Assembly (NCBI GenBank): GCA_009740415.1 | Contig: WOYE01000008.1 | Span: forward strand, 186,001-250,000 | DNA from: Planococcaceae bacterium Storch 2/2-2 | GTDB lineage: Bacteria; Bacillota; Bacilli; Bacillales_A; Planococcaceae | Length of the DNA stretch: 64,000 bases | Direction of reading: 5' to 3' | In this document: piece after piece, positions 43,782 to 53,065 of the stretch | Layout of the letters: every line of letters begins with the position of its first letter | Position numbering within the stretch: position 1 is the first letter of the stretch | Made by a program: the position numbers and the translations under genes | Notes under the pieces: generated by a model | Databases searched by the model: none | What the model saw: the letters and a program-made list of their open reading frames with translations, nothing else | What the model was told of the DNA's origin: nothing

Positions 43782-43810
43782 ATTGTATGTTCCTTCCGAA
43801 AATGTGTCAA
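43782..43810 (-). promoter_or_regulatory. Sigma-A promoter of trpB
   Basis: TTGACA (43805-43810), 17 bases, TACAAT (43782-43787) on the minus strand; near-consensus. Confidence 0.88.
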
Positions 43811-43865
43811 GGCAATGTACCTTGAAATGTTGTATACTACAATCGAGAAAGAAGGTGACGCACCT

Positions 43866-44567
43866 ATGCGAATTAATAAATTTTTAGGAGCGACTGGAGT
43901 CACGTCGCGACGAGGAGCAGATAAACTTATTGAAGCAGGGCGTGTAACGATTAACGGTGCTCCTGCCGAGCTCGGGAGTCGCGTCAATGACTCCGATGTC
44001 GTAAAAGTGGACGGCAAACGCGTTCGACGCGAAAATGAACTCGTCTATATCGCTCTCCATAAACCGGTCGGTATTACGAGTACGACAGAACGCCATATTA
44101 AAGGAAACGTCGTCGATTACATTAATCATCCGCTACGTATTTTCCATATCGGACGACTGGATAAAGATTCAGAAGGTCTTCTCTTAATGACGAATGATGG
44201 CGATATCGTAAACGAAATTTTGCGTGAAGAACATGGGCATGAAAAAGAATACATCGTTACCGTCGATCGTCCGATTACGAATGAGTTCGTTCGTACGATG
44301 GAGTCAGGCGTCCCTATTTTAGGAACGATGACGAAACCGTGTAAAGTTGTGCCGCTCGGCAAAAATACGTTCAACATTACACTTACTCAAGGGATGAACC
44401 GACAAATTCGACGAATGACCGATGCGCTCGGCTTCACAGTAACGAAATTAAAACGGACACGGATCATTAATATTCACCTCGGCGATTTACCGTACGGTGA
44501 ATGGCGCGAACTTACCCCAGATGAAACGAGCGAGTTGTTCTCTATTTTGAACTATAAACCGCAATAA
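43866..44567 (+). CDS. rluF: 23S rRNA pseudouridine synthase, RluF type
   Basis: RsuA/RluB/E/F-family enzyme converting a uridine of 23S rRNA to pseudouridine. 233 residues: S4 RNA-binding domain MRINKFLGATGVTSRRGADKLIEAG at the N terminus, catalytic aspartate in IGRLDKDSEGLLLMTNDG near residue 95, and MNRQIRRMTDALGF near 178. It resembles RluF most, but RluB or RsuA cannot be excluded. ATG 43866 (behind GAAGGTGAC) is chosen over 43815. Divergent from trpB. Confidence 0.88.
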   Translation: MRINKFLGATGVTSRRGADKLIEAGRVTINGAPAELGSRVNDSDVVKVDGKRVRRENELVYIALHKPVGITSTTERHIKGNVVDYINHPLRIFHIGRLDKDSEGLLLMTNDGDIVNEILREEHGHEKEYIVTVDRPITNEFVRTMESGVPILGTMTKPCKVVPLGKNTFNITLTQGMNRQIRRMTDALGFTVTKLKRTRIINIHLGDLPYGEWRELTPDETSELFSILNYKPQ

Positions 44568-44587
44568 TCTACATTTTAAAAAAACGA

Positions 44588-44632
44588 AATAACCTAGCAC
44601 TCATTTACTATGTCAATGAGTGCTAGGTTATT
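44588..44632. terminator. Bidirectional terminator
   Basis: AATAACCTAGCACTCAT/ATGAGTGCTAGGTTATT, a 17-base perfect stem. The flanking A run favours the minus strand and the stem also ends the rluF transcript. Confidence 0.8.
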
Positions 44633-44661
44633 ATTGATCGACCTTTTATTCTACGATTACA

Positions 44662-45261
44662 TTACGACGGACGGTAAGAAGATGGAAATGTTGCCTTTAC
44701 TTGCTCCATCGTTTTGAAGGACTCTTCCGTCGTACAAATATGAAATCCTCGACCATCGTGTGCAACCGTGACGACCGTCATCTTGTCATTCAAACGAGCT
44801 GTGAGCACATCTTCTTCTAACACTCCCGCTCCAACGGTTCCGATTTGAACCGTTTCAAAATTGAAAATGGGTGCGTTCGACAGACCGAATGGGTTGTTTT
44901 GTTCTGCTAACCAATACAACTCATCGATTGTCGCGACTAACATCTCTTTCGATTCAATCGTCATGACTAAACCGATATCGCGCTCTTCTTTGTACGCTCG
45001 GTATAAATAATACGTTTCATAATCAATCTTTAAGTCAGCCAACCATGGCTTCAACGGCTCATACATATCTGCATAAATCGTCACGCCTAAATAAAGTGGA
45101 TAATGGTCTCGTTCAATTAACCAATCGAGTAACCACTCACGATTCGCTTCACTTCCCGTTCCTTCTTCAACAAATGTGCTGAAACAAACGACGTTCTCCC
45201 CTTGCACATTCGCAATAATTTCATCCATGTTTGTCACTTTCTTCGTATACACTTTCTTCAT
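44662..45261 (-). CDS. Hypothetical protein linked to an NAD(P)-binding oxidoreductase
   Basis: 199 residues, soluble, acidic and aromatic, with no membrane segment. I do not recognise a family. Notable segments are NVVCFSTFVEEGTGSEANREWL near residue 22 and MTVVTVAHDGRGFHICTTEESF near residue 160. The start at 45261 shares a base with the stop of the upstream gene, so translation is coupled to the reductase-like protein. Confidence 0.75.
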   Translation of the reverse strand: MKKVYTKKVTNMDEIIANVQGENVVCFSTFVEEGTGSEANREWLLDWLIERDHYPLYLGVTIYADMYEPLKPWLADLKIDYETYYLYRAYKEERDIGLVMTIESKEMLVATIDELYWLAEQNNPFGLSNAPIFNFETVQIGTVGAGVLEEDVLTARLNDKMTVVTVAHDGRGFHICTTEESFKTMEQVKATFPSSYRPS

Positions 45262-45884
45262 TAGTACGCCATCCCAACTCTACTTTGTAAATACATTCGA
45301 TTTGTCAATTCTTCATACGCAAATGCTGCCGTGTCACCGACCGTAATCATTTTTGCGTCGAGCGGTAAATAATTTCGGAGAACACGGTACGTTCCTCGCG
45401 CTTCTCCATCAGGTAAATACGTCGGACAAACGATCGTCCATTCTTTTCCATCTTTTCTTAAACGATCATAAAATGCATGATGCTCTTCCGCAGCGAATGT
45501 TAATTTCCGGTTCGTATCACCCGCTTCATACCGCAATTGAGTCGGATCGATTCGACTTTGTAAAATGCCTGCTGTTCCGATCGTCACGATACGTTGAATA
45601 CCGTAATGATCCATCGCTTTGATGAAATGAGGAACAGCCTCCGTTAACGTAGTCGTTCGATCGGTTCCTAGTGCACTTACAATGGCGTCTGCTCCTTCAA
45701 CTGTCTTAAAAACATCTTCTTCCTTACGGACATCCCCTTGAATCCATTCACAATTCGAATGTTGAAACGTCTCATCTTTCGGAATTTGACGTACGAGCAT
45801 CCGTACCTCATGTCCATCTTGCAAAGCGAGACGAACGATTTCTTTACCGACTCGTCCTGTCCCGCCGAACAATGCAATTTTCAT
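45261..45884 (-). CDS. NAD(P)-binding oxidoreductase-like protein (atypical SDR, NmrA/YwnB type)
   Basis: 207 residues, Rossmann fold with the dinucleotide motif LFGGTGRVGKEIVRLAL at residues 4-20, ADAIVSALGTDRTT near 65 and IVTIGTAGILQSR near 95. It lacks a clear Tyr-x-x-x-Lys pair, placing it with the atypical SDR group of nucleotide-sensing or reductase proteins. GAAAGGGTAGATCGAG precedes ATG. First gene of a two-gene unit. Confidence 0.85.
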   Translation of the reverse strand: MKIALFGGTGRVGKEIVRLALQDGHEVRMLVRQIPKDETFQHSNCEWIQGDVRKEEDVFKTVEGADAIVSALGTDRTTTLTEAVPHFIKAMDHYGIQRIVTIGTAGILQSRIDPTQLRYEAGDTNRKLTFAAEEHHAFYDRLRKDGKEWTIVCPTYLPDGEARGTYRVLRNYLPLDAKMITVGDTAAFAYEELTNRMYLQSRVGMAY

Positions 45885-45957
45885 CTCGATCTACCCTTTC
45901 TTCACTTTGCCTCACTTCATTTCTTCTTTTTCTTTCGTAAAAAATTCGAAGAAACAA

Positions 45958-46001
45958 TAAAAAAGCTTACCTTCAGCGTAACATATGCTGTCGGTAAGCT
46001 T
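45958..46001 (-). terminator. Terminator of the CoA-transferase gene
   Basis: AAGCTTACC/GGTAAGCTT stem followed by T6 on the minus strand. Confidence 0.88.
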
Positions 46002-46013
46002 GAAACATTTCGT

Positions 46014-47537
46014 TTACTTTTCTTCATTTACTCCGTGCATCGTTCCATGCTCACGAAGATGTGTGTGCCATGAAAATGCTTTTTCTAAAATATGTGGTGT
46101 TTGTCCACCGACTGTTTCTTTCGCTTCTTCGAAGTAAGCTGTTAATTCTTCACGGAAGTCTGGGTGCGCACAGTTGTTAATAATTTTCACTGCACGTTCA
46201 CGTGGTGACAATCCGCGGAGATCTGCATAGCCGTGCTCCGTTACGAGTACATCAACGTCATGCTCCGTATGGTCAGTATGTGAAACCATCGGTACGACTG
46301 ATGAGATCTTTCCGTCTTTTGCTACTGATTTCGTTACGAAAATTCCGATACGTGCGTTACGCGCGAAATCGCCTGACCCGCCGATTCCGTTCATCATTTT
46401 CGTTCCAGTCACGTGCGTTGAGTTTACGTTTCCGTAAATATCGAACTCAAGCGCTGTGTTGATCGCAATAATTCCTAAACGACGAATGACTTCTGGATGG
46501 TTTGAAATCTCTTGTGGACGAAGTAAAATTTTATCAGCGTACGCATCGAATGCGCCTTCTGTTGCGTAGACTTCTTCCATCTTTTGGTCTGAAATTGTAA
46601 TCGATGTACTTGAAGCGAACGTTACTTTTCCTGCTTTGATTAAGTCGAGCATCGCATCTTGAATCACTTCTGTGTAAACGTGTAAGTTTTCAAACTCTGA
46701 ATCGAGCAATCCGTAAAGGACAGCGTTCGCTTGTGAACCGATTCCTGCTTGGATCGGTTTCAATTCTTTCGTTAAACGGCCCGCTTTCACTTCTTCACGT
46801 AAGAAGTCGATTAAGTGTGCAGCCATCGTCTCTGTATCCTCATCAGGACCGACTGTTGGCGATGGATCGTCTAAACGATTCGTAAATACGATTCCTTTAA
46901 TTTTCTCAGGATCGACTTTAATCCCTTTATCCCCGATTCGATCGCTCGAAGACATAATTTGTAACGGTTGACGCTCACCTTGTTCACCAGGTGTGTAAAT
47001 GTCATGCATACCTGTGAAATCTGGTTGAGCTGTATTAATTTCTAAAATGATGTGATCTGCTGTCTCAGCGAAGATCGGTGAGTTTCCGACAGAAGTCGTT
47101 GGAATGATCGTTCCGTCCTCTTCGATTGAAAACGCTTCCAATACAGCATAATCAATCTTCGGCATTACCCCTTGACGAACGTACTCTGCCGTATGTGATA
47201 AATGTTGGTCCAAGAAAGCAAACTCATTTGCGTTAATGCGAGCACGCATGTCACGGTTCGCTTGGAAAGGTAAACGGCGATTTAAAATGCCTGCACGTGC
47301 CATCGCTCCGTCTGTTTTATCTCCAAGCGATGCCCCTGTATAAACGTTCACTTTAAAATCTTCTCCATTTTCTGAACGTTTCACTAATGCTGAAGGAATC
47401 GACTTTGGATCTCCTGACAATGTAAATCCACTAAACCCTAGTGTCATTCCATCTTCAATCCATGAAGCGGCCTCATCTGCTGTAACTACTCGATCGTGTA
47501 ACGACTTCAAACGAATGCGTTCTAGATTTTTTTCCAT
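46014..47537 (-). CDS. Acetyl-CoA hydrolase / succinyl-CoA:acetate CoA-transferase
   Basis: 507 residues of the Ach1/CatA/ScpC family, which moves CoA between acetate and succinate (or propionate). Segments DGMTLGFSGFTLSGDPKSIPSAL near residue 29, the catalytic-glutamate region NLHVYTEVIQDAMLDLI near 283, and the C-terminal NGIGGSGDFARNA near 380 are typical. It fits with a role in acetate use or overflow alongside the acetoacetyl-CoA synthetase at 57457. A cre-like box lies about 90 bases upstream, and a LytTR regulator follows in the same orientation upstream. Confidence 0.93.
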   Translation of the reverse strand: MEKNLERIRLKSLHDRVVTADEAASWIEDGMTLGFSGFTLSGDPKSIPSALVKRSENGEDFKVNVYTGASLGDKTDGAMARAGILNRRLPFQANRDMRARINANEFAFLDQHLSHTAEYVRQGVMPKIDYAVLEAFSIEEDGTIIPTTSVGNSPIFAETADHIILEINTAQPDFTGMHDIYTPGEQGERQPLQIMSSSDRIGDKGIKVDPEKIKGIVFTNRLDDPSPTVGPDEDTETMAAHLIDFLREEVKAGRLTKELKPIQAGIGSQANAVLYGLLDSEFENLHVYTEVIQDAMLDLIKAGKVTFASSTSITISDQKMEEVYATEGAFDAYADKILLRPQEISNHPEVIRRLGIIAINTALEFDIYGNVNSTHVTGTKMMNGIGGSGDFARNARIGIFVTKSVAKDGKISSVVPMVSHTDHTEHDVDVLVTEHGYADLRGLSPRERAVKIINNCAHPDFREELTAYFEEAKETVGGQTPHILEKAFSWHTHLREHGTMHGVNEEK

Positions 47538-47626
47538 CGCTTACTACCCCTTTTCACAAATTTGTAATAATTATTCTGTACTATTAATGATACAATAGGT
47601 AGTTGCTATTTTGAAGTTCATTAGTT

Positions 47627-47640
47627 TGAAAGCGCTTTTT
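47627..47640. promoter_or_regulatory. cre-like site upstream of the CoA-transferase gene
   Basis: TGAAAGCGCTTTTT, core TGAAAGCGCTTT as in strong cre boxes, deviating at the last two positions. Location fits carbon-catabolite control of the CoA-transferase gene. Confidence 0.5.
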
Positions 47641-47707
47641 TGAAGCTGAGGCACGATATACTATCTACGAGTAACGATAAAATTGACTCTATTTCATTAG
47701 CTTGCGT

Positions 47708-48349
47708 TTAAAATCCGAGTAGTTTTCTGAAATAGCTCGAATAAGACTGACTTACAGGGATTTCTGCTCCATCATTCATCGCTAAAATGAATGTAGAATG
47801 CGTGTCGGGATAAATTTCTTTCACGTGGTGAACGTTGACGATAAACGATCGATGACAACGAATAAAATGACTCCGGGGCAAAATAAACTCGAAGTTTTGT
47901 AAAGAGTTTTTATGAGTTCCTGACACTTTATCGGATACGACATATGTCTTCCGGTCTTTTACTTCGATGTATTGAACGTCTTCGAAAGGTACAGGGATCC
48001 AACCATCGGCTGTCTTTAACGTGACAACAGACTTTCCTTCTGTATACGATGGATAAAGCGCCATAATACTCCCTTTAAAATCTCCATCTTGAAACGGAAC
48101 AGCTTTCCCAAAATACGGTACTCCAAATACGTCGCGCTGCATGAAGTCTGACACTTTCTGGTTTTCATTAACGGCGCGGTATCCTAACGTTCCTGGTTGT
48201 AACAACTGACCTTTTTTAATTTTTAAATCGACTCGTTTGCTCGGCTGGTAATAGATGTACTTCTCTTCATCCGTGATCCCAATGGATACTTCCTCTGAAA
48301 ATAGTTCACTTAATGACTCTAACAATGCTTCCATGCGAATTTGATTCAT
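47708..48349 (-). CDS. LytTR-family transcriptional regulator
   Basis: 213 residues. The C-terminal 100 residues form a LytTR DNA-binding domain (FEDVQYIEVKDRKTYVV, LPRSHFIRCHRSFIVNVHHVKEIYPD). The N-terminal part is not a receiver domain; it is a PAS-like sensor (SIGITDEEKYIYYQPSKRVDLKIKKG). This architecture resembles Bacillus regulators that sense a small ligand. ATG 48349 follows AAGGAG by nine bases. It lies directly upstream of the CoA-transferase gene, a probable target. Confidence 0.88.
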   Translation of the reverse strand: MNQIRMEALLESLSELFSEEVSIGITDEEKYIYYQPSKRVDLKIKKGQLLQPGTLGYRAVNENQKVSDFMQRDVFGVPYFGKAVPFQDGDFKGSIMALYPSYTEGKSVVTLKTADGWIPVPFEDVQYIEVKDRKTYVVSDKVSGTHKNSLQNFEFILPRSHFIRCHRSFIVNVHHVKEIYPDTHSTFILAMNDGAEIPVSQSYSSYFRKLLGF

Positions 48350-48880
48350 CAATAACCACTCCTTCTACGTAGCTGTGATCCTTTGCTTGCGCGTCTTTCC
48401 ATTATATCGTATTTAGCAACCGAATCTAGAGTTTAAGAAACAATTATTGGCAGTCTAAAGTATTACCCGATCATTATAAAGCAAATTTCGACAATATCCT
48501 TACGAAAAAGAGAAGAGCTTTCATTTTCTCTTTATTTGTTTTATCATATTTATACACTTTACTATATTTTTCATCTTTTTTTTAATAATTAAATATTCAT
48601 TACTGAACGATTAACGAATAGAAGCCGATGAACTAGTGAGGATGAACCGAACGTACGAGTATTTAATAAGTTTTTTTAACTGTTCTACTAAATAAGGACC
48701 TTTATAGAGGAAATGAACGACCGAACGATGAAAATAGATGAAAAGGGCTTATTGACTTCATACTTTCTAGTAGGCAACTCTTTCATCCTAATGAAACGAT
48801 GGTATACTATTTTTAGCCTAGTTATTAATGAATCTTAAACAAAAATACCTATTCTGCGTAAGAAAGGATGTGTACACACG
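48350..48880. other. AT-rich intergenic region, 531 bases
   Basis: Separates the LytTR gene from the GGDEF gene (divergent). A small hairpin AAAGAGAA/TTCTCTTT (48507-48533) could be a weak terminator, and TATACT at 48803-48808 a -10 box for the GGDEF gene. No open frame with a convincing ribosome-binding site was found. Confidence 0.5.
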
Positions 48881-51295
48881 ATGAGTTTTCAGAATATGAG
48901 TGACTTGTCTACTCTTCCTCAATTGATTGACGAACAGTTTTACGTCTTCATTTTAAATGATGATGCAACGTTCTCTTACTGTAATGAGCGTTTTGCAATG
49001 CTTTTAAATGAAAGTAAAGATTCCTTAATCGGAAAGCATTACAGTTCATTACCACTCTACTTTGAAAATGAACCTTTTTCACAACCGAAATGGGAACGTC
49101 AAGAACCGAAAACGATTCGGATTACGAATCGTTCCGGTCACTCTCACTGGCTCTTCGCCTCTGAATTTCCGATCGTGTCTAAAGAAGAAAACATACGTCA
49201 ATATCTTTACGTTGCGACAAACATTACGAAGGAACGTGAAAAATATAATGAAGCGAAACAATTGAACATTTACTTAAAACAAATCGAAGAAGCTCTTCAT
49301 CAATCGTCAATCGTCTCGATTACCGACTCAAAAGGAGTCATCACGTACGTCAATGAGAAACTGTGCGAAATCTCGCAATATGATGAATCTGAAATCATCG
49401 GAAAAACTCATCGGTTGTTCAGTTCTAATTATCATTCGGCGACTTTTTTCTATCAATTGTGGAAAACGATTCAAAGCGGGAAGCAGTGGCAAGGTAATTT
49501 GCGAAACAAGGCAAAGGACGGACGCTTCATTTGGTTGAATACGACGATCATTCCTTTTCTTGATGAAAACGGTATCCCTTATCAATATATAGCGATCCAA
49601 AATGATATTACGAAAACAAAAGAAGTAGAAGCTTCTTTGGAAGTCGCTATGCGAAATGACTTTCGGCAAACGGTTAAGCACTTGCAAAATATCATTTTTA
49701 AATATGAAGTGAAAGATCCATTATCGATTGAATTTACGATGGTTGAAGGTCAATTTCTCGATAAATTAGGAATCAAAACGATCGACTTAAATGGCTTCTC
49801 GCTATTGAAAAAATTTAAAAAACAACAACGCTTTTTCATTTTAAGAAACTTAATGAGAGCAGCCCGCGGAGAACAAGTGGAGTTTGAATTAGAATATGAA
49901 CAACATACCATCCTTATTTATTTATCACCGATTTTCCAAGAGGACATCGTCAAAGAAGTAGTCGGCACTGGAATCGATATTACACAACGAAAAAAAGCTG
50001 AAGAGACGATCGCCTTCATGGCTTATTACGATTCGTTAACGAAATTACCGAACCGTCAACTACTCCAACAACTGACGAACGAGAAAATTACCCAAGGCGA
50101 GGGGTTCGCTTTACTCTTTATCGATTTGGATCGGTTTAAAAGTGTAAACGACTCCATGGGACATTTGACGGGAGACCAACTGTTAATTTCTGTCGGTGAA
50201 CGCCTCAAACGATGTGTGCGTGACAACGATATCGTCGCTCGGTTAAGCGGTGATGAATTCGTCGTCATTTTATCGTTAGAAGATGAAGAGCTCGTCCGTA
50301 CGGTTACACAACGAATCGTCACGGAAATTTCACTCGTCTTCCCAATTAACAGCTACGACATTTACGTCACGCCGAGCATAGGTATTAGTTTGTATCCTAA
50401 AGATGGAACGACTTATGAAGAGTTGCTTCAACACGCTGACGCTGCAATGTATTTAGCGAAAAATTTAGGTAAAAATAATTTTCAATTTTTTACAGACTCT
50501 TTACGGAAACAAATAAAAGAAAGAAAAACGTTAGAACACGATTTACGAAAAGCGCTCATGTACGAAAACTTTTCCTTTTACTATCAGCCAATTTGGAATG
50601 TGAAAAAAAATGAAATTATCGCCATTCAGTCAAAAGTAATGTGGGACCACCCATTCCGTGGAAAAATAGAAGATCAACGTTTCGTTCCTCTCGCTGAAAA
50701 TGCAGGTCTCATTTTACCGCTCGGGATGTGGATGATCCGTCGAGCTTGCATTCAAATTAAAATGTGGCAAGATGTCGGTTACAAATCATTACCTCTTTCG
50801 ATCCACATTTCGAACCGTTTACTCGATCAACCGTTCTTCGTATCTAAACTATTATCGATGTTAAAAGAGATCGAGCTCGATCCACGACATCTTTTGCTCG
50901 AACTAGACGGTGCTTTTTTAACGTCGATGGACGGCGCACAAGAAGTAATGGAACAATTAGACGCACACGGGATTCGACTCATTGTTAACCAGTTCGGATC
51001 GGGCGGGTCATCGTTCGACCAATTGCCAAACTGGCCTATTTCCAAAATTAAAATCGATGATACGTTTCTTCAAAGCTTGAACGCAACGAACCGCATTATC
51101 GTTCGTTCAATGGTTGAATTAGCCCACCAGTTGCATTTGCCTTTACTCGTTGACCGAGTAGATACGAAACAACAAGCTGACTTTCTCGATTCAACGAATT
51201 GTTCGATTCGACAAGGTAACTTTTACGAAGAGCCACTATCTAATAAAGAATTTGCTCGAAAGTATTTAGAACCTACGTTTCACGAGGGCTCATGA
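48881..51295 (+). CDS. PAS-PAS-GGDEF-EAL protein with degenerate EAL domain
   Basis: 804 residues, no membrane segment. Two PAS domains (about 10-115 and 125-250) and a third PAS-like unit (to about 365) precede a GGDEF domain with active-type motif SGDEF (in ARLSGDEFVVIL near 462) and an intact inhibitory RxxD site (RDND) five residues before it. The C-terminal EAL domain is degraded: EAL reads QSKVMW, DDFG reads NQFG, and the AEGVE segment reads VDRVD. It should make cyclic di-GMP but probably cannot degrade it. The MCP gene follows within 16 bases. Confidence 0.92.
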   Translation: MSFQNMSDLSTLPQLIDEQFYVFILNDDATFSYCNERFAMLLNESKDSLIGKHYSSLPLYFENEPFSQPKWERQEPKTIRITNRSGHSHWLFASEFPIVSKEENIRQYLYVATNITKEREKYNEAKQLNIYLKQIEEALHQSSIVSITDSKGVITYVNEKLCEISQYDESEIIGKTHRLFSSNYHSATFFYQLWKTIQSGKQWQGNLRNKAKDGRFIWLNTTIIPFLDENGIPYQYIAIQNDITKTKEVEASLEVAMRNDFRQTVKHLQNIIFKYEVKDPLSIEFTMVEGQFLDKLGIKTIDLNGFSLLKKFKKQQRFFILRNLMRAARGEQVEFELEYEQHTILIYLSPIFQEDIVKEVVGTGIDITQRKKAEETIAFMAYYDSLTKLPNRQLLQQLTNEKITQGEGFALLFIDLDRFKSVNDSMGHLTGDQLLISVGERLKRCVRDNDIVARLSGDEFVVILSLEDEELVRTVTQRIVTEISLVFPINSYDIYVTPSIGISLYPKDGTTYEELLQHADAAMYLAKNLGKNNFQFFTDSLRKQIKERKTLEHDLRKALMYENFSFYYQPIWNVKKNEIIAIQSKVMWDHPFRGKIEDQRFVPLAENAGLILPLGMWMIRRACIQIKMWQDVGYKSLPLSIHISNRLLDQPFFVSKLLSMLKEIELDPRHLLLELDGAFLTSMDGAQEVMEQLDAHGIRLIVNQFGSGGSSFDQLPNWPISKIKIDDTFLQSLNATNRIIVRSMVELAHQLHLPLLVDRVDTKQQADFLDSTNCSIRQGNFYEEPLSNKEFARKYLEPTFHEGS

Positions 51296-51311
51296 AAGGG
51301 ACGATCAATGA

Positions 51312-52985
51312 ATGAGTGTCAAACAAAAACTACAAATTAGCTTTGGGATCGTTATCGCTTTTTTATTGGCACTTTCTGCTCTCGGTATGAACGATTTATC
51401 TTCGAATAAAAAGATGAGTGCACAGATCCAACTGAAAGAAAACATCGCTAACGAATTTAATGAAGTCGCTTTTCTCACGTTACGAGCGAATGCTGCGATG
51501 AGAGGTTACATGCTCTATCGAGATGATCAAATGCGCAACAACCATCTCTCTCTTCGTGAGGAGTTGGATGATACGATACGAACGATTGACAAACTATCAT
51601 TCGTGGACGAGCGGTACGATCAATTTTTAACCGATCTCCGTACGTGGGAAAACAATATCGATGAACGTATTCTTTTATCGCTTGATGACGGCAAAATAGA
51701 GGAAGCTGAAACAAATGCTCTTCCTATACTCGGTCAAGGTTCACGTGAACTCGTCTCTTTAGCAAAACAAATTGCTGATGAACAAGTCGGAGAAATTAAC
51801 ACATTGCTTCAAATGAATGATGCGGCAATCAACAAAAGTTTTACGACGATGCTCATCATTATTATAATAGCGACCGTTAGCAGCTTATGGATTGCTACGC
51901 GATTCGGGCGAAAAATGACCGCAGTGATCGAACAATTAACTGAACAGACGACAGCTGTAACGAAAGGTGATCTTTCTGCTGAAAACACGATACGGACGAA
52001 TGATGAATTCGAACAGCTCGGTCGTTCATTCAATACGATGACGCGACAACTTTCGACACTTTTAAAAGAAATCGATTACGCATCGCACAACGTTTCTTCA
52101 ACATCAGCAACTTTAACTCAACATAGTGAATCCGTACAAAAAGGTGCGGAGGAGACAGAACGAGCAATTGATATCGTACGTTCTGGAGCGGATGAACAGA
52201 TGATGACGGTCGAGCAAACGACGGAACGATCATCGACTGTTCTCCACCATATGACGGAGATGCAACAAACATTAGACGACATGTACGTACAATCCGCTCA
52301 ATCAAAAGATTTAACGACAGTCGGCTCAACCGCTGTCGCCCAAGTCGTTGAGCAAATGAATACGGTCGTACAGACGACAACCGAGCTCGTCGAGCAAATT
52401 AAAATGTTCGGGCAACAATCATCGATGATCCGTGAAACGATTCAAACGATAAAAAAAATAGCTGCTCAAACGAACTTACTCGCTTTAAATGCCTCGATTG
52501 AAGCGGCCCGGGCAGGCGAACATGGAAAAGGATTTGCTGTCGTCGCTTCTGAAGTGCGAGCGCTCGCTGATCAATCAGCAAGCGCTGCTCAAACCGTAGA
52601 GCAAGTCGTCGAGCAAATTACTTCTTCTGCGGAGCAGATGACGACAACTGCGGAACGGAGTGAGCAAGTCGTCCAACAAGGACAACAACTCGCTCATGAA
52701 GCTGAACAAACGTTCCATCACATTTATACGTCGATTCATACTGTAGAAAGTGAAGCGACTCGCGTAAAGCATTCGATCACATCGGTTTATGATCAACTGC
52801 ACGCTCTCATCGAGCAAATCGACACGATTGATGAACTTGCTCAACGTTCTACTCACGAAACGGATCACATTGAAACCGTTTCGAAAAAACAGCGGGAAGC
52901 GATGCAAGAAGTTACTCGCTCTGCCCATCGACTCGCCGAAATGGCGAAAGACTTAGAACAACTAATCGATTCATTGCGTACGTAA
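51312..52985 (+). CDS. Methyl-accepting chemotaxis protein
   Basis: 557-residue membrane chemoreceptor: first membrane helix at residues 8-27, an extracytoplasmic four-helix-bundle sensor to about 175, second helix ([22 protein letters not shown]) at about 177-198, a HAMP domain, and a long coiled coil with the signalling hairpin [38 protein letters not shown] (about 380-420), which contacts CheA and CheW. It is 16 bases behind the GGDEF gene and probably co-transcribed, linking taxis with cyclic di-GMP. Confidence 0.93.
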   Translation: MSVKQKLQISFGIVIAFLLALSALGMNDLSSNKKMSAQIQLKENIANEFNEVAFLTLRANAAMRGYMLYRDDQMRNNHLSLREELDDTIRTIDKLSFVDERYDQFLTDLRTWENNIDERILLSLDDGKIEEAETNALPILGQGSRELVSLAKQIADEQVGEINTLLQMNDAAINKSFTTMLIIIIIATVSSLWIATRFGRKMTAVIEQLTEQTTAVTKGDLSAENTIRTNDEFEQLGRSFNTMTRQLSTLLKEIDYASHNVSSTSATLTQHSESVQKGAEETERAIDIVRSGADEQMMTVEQTTERSSTVLHHMTEMQQTLDDMYVQSAQSKDLTTVGSTAVAQVVEQMNTVVQTTTELVEQIKMFGQQSSMIRETIQTIKKIAAQTNLLALNASIEAARAGEHGKGFAVVASEVRALADQSASAAQTVEQVVEQITSSAEQMTTTAERSEQVVQQGQQLAHEAEQTFHHIYTSIHTVESEATRVKHSITSVYDQLHALIEQIDTIDELAQRSTHETDHIETVSKKQREAMQEVTRSAHRLAEMAKDLEQLIDSLRT

Positions 52986-53010
52986 CGAACATGAAACTGA
53001 TGATCCAACT

Positions 53011-53049
53011 AAAAAGTGCTTCAGTCGAAAATCGACTGAAGCACTTTTT
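53011..53049. terminator. Bidirectional terminator
   Basis: AAAAAGTGCTTCAGTCGA/TCGACTGAAGCACTTTTT, an 18-base perfect stem between converging genes. Confidence 0.95.
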
Positions 53050-53065
53050 CTAATTTTTTATTCTC

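Noticed and set aside
43600-43800. tRNA-sensing T-box leader for trpB
   Set aside because: No AGGGUGGNACCGCG-like motif or specifier loop; the NAG triplets and terminator fit TRAP-type control better.
47590-47625. LytTR direct repeats in front of the CoA-transferase gene
   Set aside because: AGTT-containing elements are about 14 bases apart, whereas LytTR sites repeat at about 21-23 bases; not convincing.
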